A DNA stretch of 5,073 bases from an uncultured Treponema sp. (GTDB lineage Bacteria; Spirochaetota; Spirochaetia; Treponematales; Treponemataceae): positions 1 through 5,073 of the forward strand of contig CALCEK010000077.1 in the NCBI GenBank assembly GCA_937900125.1, read 5' to 3'. Below, one piece after another: positions 1 through 5,073 of this stretch. The position numbers and the translations under genes are program-made. Positions within the stretch are counted from its first letter, which is position 1. Every line of letters begins with the position of its first letter. Below the pieces are notes generated by a model that had not been told where the DNA came from, did no database searches, and saw nothing but the letters and a program-made list of their open reading frames with translations.

Positions 1-897
1 TTCGCTTTTTTCCCAGCCTGACATTTTTAAAGCTTTTTCCGTTGCGAATATTGCTCCCTTAGCTTCAGGGTCTGGCGCTGTTATATGCCCTGCGTCGCAT
101 GATGTCCCGTAACCCGTAAACTCCGCGTAAATATGTGCACCCCTGTTTAATGCGTGATTTAATTCTTCAAGCACTACAACTCCAGCGCCTTCACCCATTA
201 CAAAACCATCGCGGTCTTTGTCAAAAGGTCGGCAGGCTTTTTGCGGAGTGTCATTGTAATGGTAAGAAAGTGCTTGTAATTGATTAAAACAAGTAACACC
301 GTAGCCGTCGATAATTGCTTCTGTTCCACCTGACAAACACATATCAAGTCTGCCTAGCCGAATCAAATCGGAGGCAATCCCTAAAGCATCTGTTCCAGAG
401 GCACAGGCTGTCGCAACCGTAATAGAAGGCCCTTGTAAACCGTAAAAAATGCTAACATTTGCGCTTGCTTCATTTGTAAGCGACATAGGGCTTGTTAAAG
501 GTGGCATATGGCTAGGCCCCACATTAAAATATTTGTCAAAGGCGGTAAAAGTTGTTTCTTCGCCACCTAAAATGTTTCCAATAACAACGCCCGCTTTTTG
601 CGTTTTTAAAGTTTCTTTTGAAAAGCCAGAATCAGAAACCGCCTGAGTGCTTGCCGCAAGTAAAAATTGTGTGAATCGTGCCATTTTTCTAATTGAGCGG
701 TGGTCAATTCCAAAAGATTCAGGTGAAAAATTTTTTACCTCACCTGCAATTTGTACGGGAAAATTTGATGCGTCAAAAAGCGAAATTGTGTCTATGCCGC
801 TTTTTCCTGATTTTGCGTTTTCCCAAGCTTCTTTTACTGAATTTCCTAGTGGGCAAACTGTGCCAAGCCCTGTGATAACAACCCTTCTGTTTGACAT
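1..897 (-). CDS. fabF: Beta-ketoacyl-ACP synthase II (FabF type), C-terminus cut off by window edge
   Basis: This is a condensing enzyme of type II fatty acid synthesis: it joins malonyl-ACP to a growing acyl-ACP with loss of CO2, in the cytoplasm. Read from the ATG at 897, 299 codons are present in frame to position 1. About 110 residues are missing compared with the usual ~410, including both catalytic histidines. The N-terminus RRVVITGLGTVCPLG is typical of the family. The nucleophile is Cys165 in TACASGTDA. SGGTEA (189-194), RPFDKDRDGFVMGEGAG (223-239) and DAGHITAPDP (268-277) are standard KAS II blocks. The acyl-gate segment GNILGG (107-112) differs from the usual GSGIGG. The start is fixed by an AAAGGAG ribosome site and the short gap to mraY. 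It is probably the second gene of an mraY-fabF operon. The family call is sure; whether it is the housekeeping KAS II or a paralogue is not. Confidence 0.93.
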   Translation of the reverse strand, partial: MSNRRVVITGLGTVCPLGNSVKEAWENAKSGKSGIDTISLFDASNFPVQIAGEVKNFSPESFGIDHRSIRKMARFTQFLLAASTQAVSDSGFSKETLKTQKAGVVIGNILGGEETTFTAFDKYFNVGPSHMPPLTSPMSLTNEASANVSIFYGLQGPSITVATACASGTDALGIASDLIRLGRLDMCLSGGTEAIIDGYGVTCFNQLQALSYHYNDTPQKACRPFDKDRDGFVMGEGAGVVVLEELNHALNRGAHIYAEFTGYGTSCDAGHITAPDPEAKGAIFATEKALKMSGWEKSE

Positions 898-907
898 TTT
901 CTTTTAA

Positions 908-914
908 CTCCTTT
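908..914 (-). promoter_or_regulatory. fabF ribosome binding site overlapping the mraY stop codon
   Basis: On the minus strand AAAGGAG lies 10 bases before the fabF ATG at 897. Its first bases overlap the mraY TAA stop (913-915). This placement supports both the fabF start and translation of the two genes from one mRNA, possibly with reinitiation by ribosomes leaving mraY. Confidence 0.75.
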
Positions 915-1983
915 ATCGAATCTTAAAGAACATTCCTAACATTGCAACGGTGATTAAAATTTGGATTATGAGGAATTTTATAAGCACCTGAGTAGCAGAC
1001 CAGCCGTGATTTTTGCGCATGTGGTCGTGCAAAGGAAATCTTACATTTTCAAATATACTGATATGCAAAAAGCGTTTTAGGGCAACTTTTAAAAGTCCCA
1101 TTCCACCGTTTACAAAAATGATTGACGATGTTGCCAAAAACATTAGTGGATTCCCGCTTACTAAAACACACACGCCTGTATAAAATCCCAATGCCCTAGA
1201 CCCCGCGTCGCCCATTAAAACTGAGCTAGGAAATGCGTTGTGCCACAAATAGCCCATCAGAATCCCCGCAAGGCAAAATGTGATTGTCGCCCAAGAAGCT
1301 CCATTTACAAGGTGGGGCAAAAGTAAATATTCCGAAATATCCACGTGTCCTAAGATGATGTAAAAAATTCCTCCCAAAGTGATAAGGGCAAGCAAAACAA
1401 GAGTGGAACTTAATCCGTCTACACCGTCTGTGCAATTTGTGGTGTTTACACTCATCCAAAGCAAAATAGTCGCAATTATTATGTAAAGCCACGAGGCAAT
1501 GCGTACTGGTGAAGTTATAAATGGAAACCAAAAGTAAATATTTCCGTCTTCGGAGTTTGATTTTGCGCTGTATGCTAAAATTATTGCCGCTAACACAGAA
1601 ATTATAAGGTCAAGCAAACCTTTTAAATATTCTCCCCAGCCTTTTTTGCTTCTGTCATCTAAAAAACCTGTTAGCATCATGCACCAAGTAAGAAACACTA
1701 TTCCCGCTTGAACTATATCTAGCGGTGCAAACAAAAATGTTAGCAAAACAAAAATCGTTATAAAAACAACTCCCGCGCCCGTTGGCTTTCCTTTAGCCGC
1801 TTCTTTTGTGAGCGTAAATTCGCGCCCGCGGTCAGAAGGCAAAAATTTGTAAAACATCGGCAAAAGTTTCATTGTCAAAAAAAAGCCTGTGTAAAGGGCT
1901 AAAGTTATAAGAACTGTATACGATTGAAGCAGTCGGAGCGGTCCAAAATATTCCTTTAAAATGCCGCCCAAATAATAAACCAT
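913..1983 (-). CDS. mraY: Phospho-N-acetylmuramoyl-pentapeptide transferase (MraY family), divergent
   Basis: MraY is an integral membrane enzyme that moves phospho-MurNAc-pentapeptide from UDP to undecaprenyl phosphate, forming lipid I for peptidoglycan. The 356-residue product is of normal length and very hydrophobic, with about ten likely membrane segments (for example 21-43, 71-86, 124-140, 195-212, 266-290, 335-353). Family motifs are in order: GKPTGAG (65-71, usually GTPTMGG), the Mg-binding DDxxK (Asp109, Asp110, Lys113), NTTNCTDGVDGL (180-191), MGDAGS (257-262, Asp259) and PLHDH (317-321) followed by GW. The last motif is normally P-I-H-H-H, so the central His is Asp320 here. The PLHxH...GW arrangement favours MraY over WecA-type relatives. 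The ATG follows GGAG by 5 bases. The gene is not flanked by murF, murD or ftsW as is usual, but is followed 15 bp later by fabF. Confidence 0.88.
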   Translation of the reverse strand: MVYYLGGILKEYFGPLRLLQSYTVLITLALYTGFFLTMKLLPMFYKFLPSDRGREFTLTKEAAKGKPTGAGVVFITIFVLLTFLFAPLDIVQAGIVFLTWCMMLTGFLDDRSKKGWGEYLKGLLDLIISVLAAIILAYSAKSNSEDGNIYFWFPFITSPVRIASWLYIIIATILLWMSVNTTNCTDGVDGLSSTLVLLALITLGGIFYIILGHVDISEYLLLPHLVNGASWATITFCLAGILMGYLWHNAFPSSVLMGDAGSRALGFYTGVCVLVSGNPLMFLATSSIIFVNGGMGLLKVALKRFLHISIFENVRFPLHDHMRKNHGWSATQVLIKFLIIQILITVAMLGMFFKIR

Positions 1984-1988
1984 AAAAA

Positions 1989-1992
1989 CTCC
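1989..1992 (-). promoter_or_regulatory. mraY ribosome binding site
   Basis: On the minus strand the sequence TTGGAGTTTTTATG places GGAG 5 bases before the ATG at 1983. It is a modest site but supports this start, and no better upstream start is apparent. Confidence 0.6.
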
Positions 1993-2030
1993 AAAAATCG
2001 AATTGAAAACTAAAAATTTAGAATATTGCT

Positions 2031-2059
2031 ATTTTACTAAAATGCTTCCATTTCTGCAA
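2031..2059 (-). promoter_or_regulatory. Sigma-70-type promoter for mraY-fabF
   Basis: On the minus strand a -35 element TTGCAG (2059-2054) is separated by exactly 17 bases from a -10 element TAAAAT (2036-2031). The predicted transcript start is near 2024, giving an untranslated leader of about 40 bases before the mraY ATG. No operator or riboswitch is apparent in that leader. The call rests on consensus and spacing only. Confidence 0.6.
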
Positions 2060-2116
2060 GACATCGCATTGCTTTGCGCTTTTTGCTTAGAAAGTATGGC
2101 ATAAGGTGATTTTTTG

Positions 2117-2125
2117 TGTTATATT
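2117..2125 (+). promoter_or_regulatory. Extended -10 promoter for aroA, probably giving a leaderless mRNA
   Basis: TGTTATATT fits the extended -10 pattern TGnTATAAT, with the hexamer TATATT at 2120-2125. The position 17 bases upstream (2097-2102, TGGCAT) is a poor -35, as is common when an extended -10 is used. Transcription would begin at about 2132-2133, which is the aroA ATG itself. No Shine-Dalgarno lies before that ATG, in agreement with a leaderless message. Confidence 0.5.
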
Positions 2126-2132
2126 TTCGATT

Positions 2133-3512
2133 ATGAACATTATTGCCGAACATTCAAATCTTTTTGGTAACATTCAAGTTCCAGGTTCAAAATCGCACAC
2201 AATTCGCGCTTTGCTTTTGGCCTCCCTTGCCGAAGGCACTTCTCACATAAAAAATCCACTTCCAAGTGCGGACTGCCTTAGTACCGCACACGCGCTTCCG
2301 CTTTTGGGAGCAAAAGTTTGTGGCATAGAAAATGACAAAGAATGGATTGTCGATGGTGCGGGAAGTTCTATTCACCTTCCAAGCGATGTTGTAAACGTGG
2401 GAGATTCTGGCTCGCTTTTGTATTTTTTGTCACCGATTGCCTCAACTTTTGCGGGCTGGAGCGTTTTTACGGGAGATGAAAGCATTCGAACTCGTCCCGT
2501 TTATCACGTGGTTGACGCTTTAAGACAACTTGGGGCGACCGCTTTTACGGCTTTGCCAGAATCAAAAACTTGTCCGCTTTTAATTCAAGGTCCTGTTCAA
2601 AATGGAACGGTAAAAACTGCGGGAGAAGTTTCTAGTCAGTATATTTCGGGCTTGATGATGGCGGCTTTGCGTTTAAAAGGAACGATGAAAATTGAACTTT
2701 CTAATCCAAAAGAAACGCCTTATTTAACGATGACGCAAAAATGGCTCGAAAAAATCGGGGCAAAAGTTACAATTTCAGATGATTTTAAGCATATCGAAGT
2801 GTCTGGAAAGGAAAAAATCGATTCTTTTGATTGTACAATTCCAAGCGATTGGGAAGGCGTGGCTTTTCCGCTGATTGCCTCTCTTTTGACCGATAGCGAA
2901 ATTGTTATTGAAAATGTCGATTCGAGCGGAACTCAGGGGGATGCTGCACTTTTGGACGTACTTTTGAGTTTTGGCTCTGACGCTGAATGGAATCGCGCTT
3001 CTGGGACTTTGACCGTTCGCGGAGGAAAAAAATCCAAAAACAAAACGGGTTATCTTTCTACAAAAAATTACCCGAATGGAAAAGCTCACATAAATCTTTC
3101 GGGCTATCCAGATGCGGTTTGCGCCTTAGCTGCAATTTCTTGTTTTGTTGACGGAGACATTTATATAGAAGACATTGCTGTTTGCCGCCGAAAAGAAACC
3201 GACCGAATCGCGCTTCTTACAAAAGAACTTTCTAAAGTTGGTGCAAAAATTGAAGAAGGCGCGGATTTTTTGCATATTCAAGGCGTTCCTCCGATTTTGG
3301 AAGATGGTTCTAAAAATCCGAATTTTAAAATGCACGGGGCAAAATTAGAAAGTTATGGCGACCACAGACTTGCAATGGCATTTGCTTGTTTAGGTCTTGC
3401 ACTTCCGAGCGGAGAAAAACTAGAAATTTCTAACGCCGAATGTTGTTCCGTAAGTTTTCCAAACTTTTTTGACTGTATGACTTCTTTAGGAGCAAAGTTT
3501 AGCGAAAAATAA
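2133..3512 (+). CDS. aroA: 3-Phosphoshikimate 1-carboxyvinyltransferase (EPSP synthase)
   Basis: This is the sixth enzyme of the shikimate pathway; it joins phosphoenolpyruvate to shikimate 3-phosphate to give EPSP, the precursor of chorismate and aromatic amino acids. From the ATG at 2133 the protein has 459 residues, slightly longer than the usual ~430. Visible sites are PGSKSHTIRA (17-26; Lys20, Ser21, Arg25), Arg121 in TRP, SSQ (167-169), Asp327 in YPDA, RRKETDR (352-358; Lys354, Glu355, Arg358) and GDHR (409-412; Arg412). The C-terminal SFPNFF resembles class II enzymes. The loop GDSGSLLYF (90-98) replaces the usual GNxGTxxRF, so a conserved active-site Arg becomes Tyr97. Extra residues occur around 297-320 and 386-402. 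An in-frame GTG at 2106 would add nine residues (IFCVIFSI-like), but these fall before the family's normal start and over the promoter, so the ATG is preferred. The gene stands alone, divergent from mraY and convergent with ilvE. Confidence 0.9.
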   Translation: MNIIAEHSNLFGNIQVPGSKSHTIRALLLASLAEGTSHIKNPLPSADCLSTAHALPLLGAKVCGIENDKEWIVDGAGSSIHLPSDVVNVGDSGSLLYFLSPIASTFAGWSVFTGDESIRTRPVYHVVDALRQLGATAFTALPESKTCPLLIQGPVQNGTVKTAGEVSSQYISGLMMAALRLKGTMKIELSNPKETPYLTMTQKWLEKIGAKVTISDDFKHIEVSGKEKIDSFDCTIPSDWEGVAFPLIASLLTDSEIVIENVDSSGTQGDAALLDVLLSFGSDAEWNRASGTLTVRGGKKSKNKTGYLSTKNYPNGKAHINLSGYPDAVCALAAISCFVDGDIYIEDIAVCRRKETDRIALLTKELSKVGAKIEEGADFLHIQGVPPILEDGSKNPNFKMHGAKLESYGDHRLAMAFACLGLALPSGEKLEISNAECCSVSFPNFFDCMTSLGAKFSEK

Positions 3513-3557
3513 AAAAGCTTTTGCCTTTTAGTTTACAAAAGTTGCTTTCCGCTTTGC

Positions 3558-3600
3558 AAAAAAAAACAAGCAGTCCTTAAAAAACTGCTTGTTTTTTTTT
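3558..3600. terminator. Bidirectional intrinsic terminator between aroA and ilvE
   Basis: The perfect stem ACAAGCAGT (3566-3574) pairs with ACTGCTTGT (3584-3592) around a 9-base loop. It is preceded by a run of nine A (3558-3566) and followed by a run of nine T (3592-3600), so either strand reads as a hairpin followed by a U-tract. It ends aroA from the left and ilvE from the right, as expected between convergent genes. Confidence 0.9.
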
Positions 3601-3604
3601 AGAC

Positions 3605-3643
3605 TTTTTGGGGGCGAAGCAAAAAAACATTCCCCCCCAAAAA
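3605..3643. repeat. Inverted repeat with G/C runs, downstream of ilvE
   Basis: TTTTTGGGGG (3605-3614) is complementary to CCCCCAAAAA (3634-3643), with a 19-base spacer. The right arm lies in a longer run of seven C and seven A. It stands between the ilvE stop and the bidirectional terminator, so it would be transcribed at the 3' end of ilvE mRNA. No U-tract follows it on either strand, so by itself it is not a classic terminator; it may protect the mRNA end. Confidence 0.55.
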
Positions 3644-3658
3644 AAGAAAAATGATTTT

Positions 3659-4762
3659 TTAGTTTTTCCCCGCAATAACAACTGTATTCCAGTGATTTGG
3701 GTCTTCTAGCAAACCGTACTGCCGTCCTTTTAGAATGTGCTGCAATTTGTGAGCAATTGGACCTTCGCTGCCGTCACCAAACGTTACTTTTTTGCCGTTA
3801 AGGTCGGTCAAAGACGACATCGGACTGATTCCTGCCGCAGTTCCCGTAACAAAACATTCAACGGCGTTTTCTTGCACTTCTTGAACGCTCACTTTTCGCT
3901 CTTCAACCTTAAGACCTTCTTCTTTTGCCAGCTGAATTACGGACTTGCGGGTAATGCCTGGTAAAATTGTGTCGCCGAGTTCTGGGGTAACAAGTGTTCC
4001 GTCCTTTAACACAAAAAAGATGTTGCAACTTGAACCTTCCTGAAAATATTTATGCTCTACAGCGTCCAAATAAACGCATTCCACAAAGCCTTTTTCTTCG
4101 GCCTCGTGTTTTGCAAGGGCAGAAATAACGTAATTTGATGCGCATTTTATAAAACCTGTGCCGTGCGGAGTTGCGCGAATTCTGTCGGTGATAACAGCTC
4201 CGTCTAAGCCTGGCTTAAAATAGGCTGAAACTGTTGTGGCGCAAATGACAACGTATGGTTGTTTTGAGCAGCCAACGCCGATTGCTCCTTCAGAATTCAT
4301 AAATGGCCGCATATAAATGGAATCGGCGTCAGCGTAATCGGTTTTTTCCCAATCGCTATTGTATTTTGGAACATAACCGAGTTCGGCGTTGCGCCTTACA
4401 AATTCCACTGAGGCTTTTACGTATTGGTCAACAGGAAATTCTGGGCAGTAAAGTCCCTTCATGCTGTTTGCAAAACGAGTGCCGTTTTGGTCTGGGCGGA
4501 AAATTGCAACACCTCCGTCCTTTGTAGGAAATCCCTTCATTCCTTCAAAACAGCCGTATCCGTATTGGCTTGTGTATGAAACAGATGGAAGCCCCATCTG
4601 ATTGCGTTTTTCAAGGACAGCCTGTCTGTCAGCTTCAGAAAGAGCCATAAGCTCATCGTAGCTAACTCTGTCAGATTCAAGCCATTCTTCATCCCATTTT
4701 TTTGTGTTTGGATTGTAACGGGCAAAATATGTAATTGGATACAAATTAAGACTAAATGCCAT
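3659..4762 (-). CDS. ilvE: Branched-chain amino acid aminotransferase (class IV, group II BCAT)
   Basis: This PLP enzyme exchanges the amino group between glutamate and the 2-oxo acids of leucine, isoleucine and valine, the last step of their synthesis, in the cytoplasm. The 367-residue length fits the group II BCAT subfamily (about 350-370). Motifs in order are YGYGCFEGMKGF (67-78), FRPDQNGTRF (88-97), YMRPF (150-154), GTGFIKCASNY (201-211) with the PLP-binding Lys206, EGSSCNIFFV (242-251), ILPGITR (266-272) and VTGTAAGISP (305-314). All match the family order and nothing seems broken. The ATG has a strong GGAGGAA site 6 bases upstream. The gene has its own promoter, is not followed by other ilv or leu genes, and ends before the shared terminator with aroA. 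Substrate preference within the branched chains cannot be read from the sequence. Confidence 0.95.
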   Translation of the reverse strand: MAFSLNLYPITYFARYNPNTKKWDEEWLESDRVSYDELMALSEADRQAVLEKRNQMGLPSVSYTSQYGYGCFEGMKGFPTKDGGVAIFRPDQNGTRFANSMKGLYCPEFPVDQYVKASVEFVRRNAELGYVPKYNSDWEKTDYADADSIYMRPFMNSEGAIGVGCSKQPYVVICATTVSAYFKPGLDGAVITDRIRATPHGTGFIKCASNYVISALAKHEAEEKGFVECVYLDAVEHKYFQEGSSCNIFFVLKDGTLVTPELGDTILPGITRKSVIQLAKEEGLKVEERKVSVQEVQENAVECFVTGTAAGISPMSSLTDLNGKKVTFGDGSEGPIAHKLQHILKGRQYGLLEDPNHWNTVVIAGKN

Positions 4763-4766
4763 AGTA

Positions 4767-4773
4767 TTCCTCC
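4767..4773 (-). promoter_or_regulatory. Strong ilvE ribosome binding site
   Basis: On the minus strand GGAGGAA precedes the ATG at 4762, with 6 bases between GGAGG and the start. It is the strongest Shine-Dalgarno in the window and settles the ilvE start. Confidence 0.8.
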
Positions 4774-4775
4774 GT

Positions 4776-4810
4776 GGTCAATAGACCTCGTCTGAAATTA
4801 AACTTTCAGA
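4776..4810 (-). promoter_or_regulatory. Two small hairpins in the ilvE 5' leader
   Basis: The leader contains two inverted repeats. TCTGAAA / TTTCAGA (4791-4797 with 4804-4810, 6-base loop) sits at the predicted 5' end of the transcript. GGTC / GACC (4776-4779 with 4784-4787, 4-base loop) lies just upstream of the ribosome site. Both are short, so they may only affect stability or access of the leader. I see no T-box and no room for a leader peptide with attenuator. Confidence 0.4.
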
Positions 4811-4818
4811 ACAAACGT

Positions 4819-4847
4819 ATAATAGCATTTTAACTGTGATAAGTAAA
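4819..4847 (-). promoter_or_regulatory. Sigma-70-type promoter for ilvE with extended -10
   Basis: On the minus strand TTTACT (4847-4842) and TATTAT (4824-4819) are separated by 17 bases. TGC directly precedes the -10 hexamer, making an extended -10. The predicted transcript start is near 4812, giving a leader of about 50 bases. This is the best-formed promoter in the window. Confidence 0.7.
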
Positions 4848-4878
4848 GTAAGCGAGTGGTGGACAGATTTTATTTTTT

Positions 4879-4909
4879 AGTTGACAGTTTTCAGTGGACG
4901 GTGTACAGT
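4879..4909 (+). promoter_or_regulatory. Promoter-like sequence within a degenerate GACAGT repeat
   Basis: TTGACA (4881-4886), a 17-base spacer and TACAGT (4904-4909) form a plausible sigma-70 promoter pointing to the right edge. The same stretch is built of degenerate copies of a short unit (TTGACAGT, CAGTGGAC, TACAGT), so the match may arise from the repeat. No downstream gene is visible to support it. Confidence 0.3.
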
Positions 4910-5018
4910 GCTTGCTGTTCGCTGAGAGTGCGGAGTTCCGAAGAGATTTTAAATCATCGCATAAAAAAAATCATTTTTTTTCATTAAAGTGGGGAAAACT
5001 ACTTGACAAAAATCTACG

Positions 5019-5065
5019 GGGGGAGATTGTCTAAAAACTCAGATGCGTAGTGTTGAATCTCCCCC
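5019..5065. repeat. Perfect 10-bp inverted repeat at the right edge
   Basis: GGGGGAGATT (5019-5028) is exactly complementary to AATCTCCCCC (5056-5065), with a 27-base spacer. A second AATCT at 5011-5015 could pair with the same AGATT (5024-5028), so two alternative stems are possible. On the minus strand a run of five U follows after five bases, so it could be a weak terminator for a gene lying beyond the edge. Confidence 0.5.
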
Positions 5066-5073
5066 TAACAAAC

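Larger units (their letters stand above)
4848..5073. other. Intergenic region without a recognisable gene
   Basis: Neither strand shows a credible coding region between the ilvE promoter and the right edge. It contains a degenerate GACAGT-like repeat, an A8-TCA-T8 tract (4963-4981), a CGGA/TCCG mini-palindrome (4931-4940), two TTGACA hexamers on the plus strand (4881 and 5003) and an inverted repeat at the edge. The next gene is presumably beyond 5073. Confidence 0.6.

Noticed and set aside
449..907. Plus-strand open frames at 449-646, 647-907 and 693-875
   Set aside because: They lie antisense to the conserved fabF reading frame and resemble no protein family.
2106..2132. GTG start for aroA adding nine residues
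   Set aside because: The extra residues lie before the normal EPSP synthase N-terminus, overlap the extended -10 element, and have no convincing ribosome site.
2775..3335. Minus-strand open frames inside aroA (2775-3089, 3126-3335)
   Set aside because: They are antisense to a well-conserved gene, and their composition (Phe/Lys/Arg rich) is as expected from reversed AT-rich coding sequence.
4763..4812. T-box, riboswitch or attenuator controlling ilvE
   Set aside because: The predicted leader is only about 50 bases, with no leader peptide, no terminator/antiterminator pair and no T-box sequence.
4963..4981. A8-TCA-T8 tract as an intrinsic terminator
   Set aside because: It is a pure A:T stem without a GC-rich core, so it would be too weak; it is better read as low-complexity sequence.
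5019..5065. Terminal inverted repeats of a small transposable element
   Set aside because: The repeats enclose only 27 bases, no flanking target duplication is seen and no transposase is present.
5043..5073. ATG at 5043 opening a frame to the window edge
   Set aside because: Only ten codons are visible, no ribosome site is suitably placed (the G-run is too far upstream), and the frame runs through the right arm of the inverted repeat.

Overview
The window carries four protein-coding genes typical of a bacterial chromosome and no mobile element, RNA gene or CRISPR array that I can support. Base composition is moderately AT-rich, with many A/T homopolymers and G/C runs between genes. The form of the proteins (an EPSP synthase with a PGSKSHTIRA N-terminus, a divergent MraY outside a division cluster, a group II BCAT) suggests a spirochaete, most likely a Treponema able to make its own amino acids. 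This is an impression from sequence style, not a database match.

Layout: (1) Positions 1-897, minus strand: the N-terminal 299 codons of a FabF-type beta-ketoacyl-ACP synthase that runs off the left edge. (2) 913-1983, minus strand: a MraY-family lipid I synthase, 15 bp upstream of fabF. The two are probably co-transcribed from a good sigma-70-type promoter at 2031-2059. (3) 1984-2132: a divergent promoter region. (4) 2133-3512, plus strand: aroA (EPSP synthase), with an extended -10 element so close to the ATG that the mRNA may be leaderless. (5) 3513-3658: a convergent intergenic region with a near-symmetric bidirectional terminator and a second G/C-run inverted repeat. (6) 3659-4762, minus strand: a branched-chain amino acid aminotransferase (ilvE) with a strong Shine-Dalgarno and an extended -10 promoter. 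(7) 4848-5073: no convincing gene; it holds a degenerate GACAGT-like repeat that also forms a promoter-like sequence, and a 10-bp perfect inverted repeat at the right edge.

The genes serve three biosynthetic pathways: envelope building (lipid I and fatty acids), the shikimate pathway and branched-chain amino acids. I see no novel multi-gene system. The points most worth a second look are substitutions at normally invariant sites: Tyr for the PEP-site Arg in AroA, HDH for HHH in MraY, and altered acyl-gate residues in FabF. The predicted leaderless start of aroA is also worth checking.
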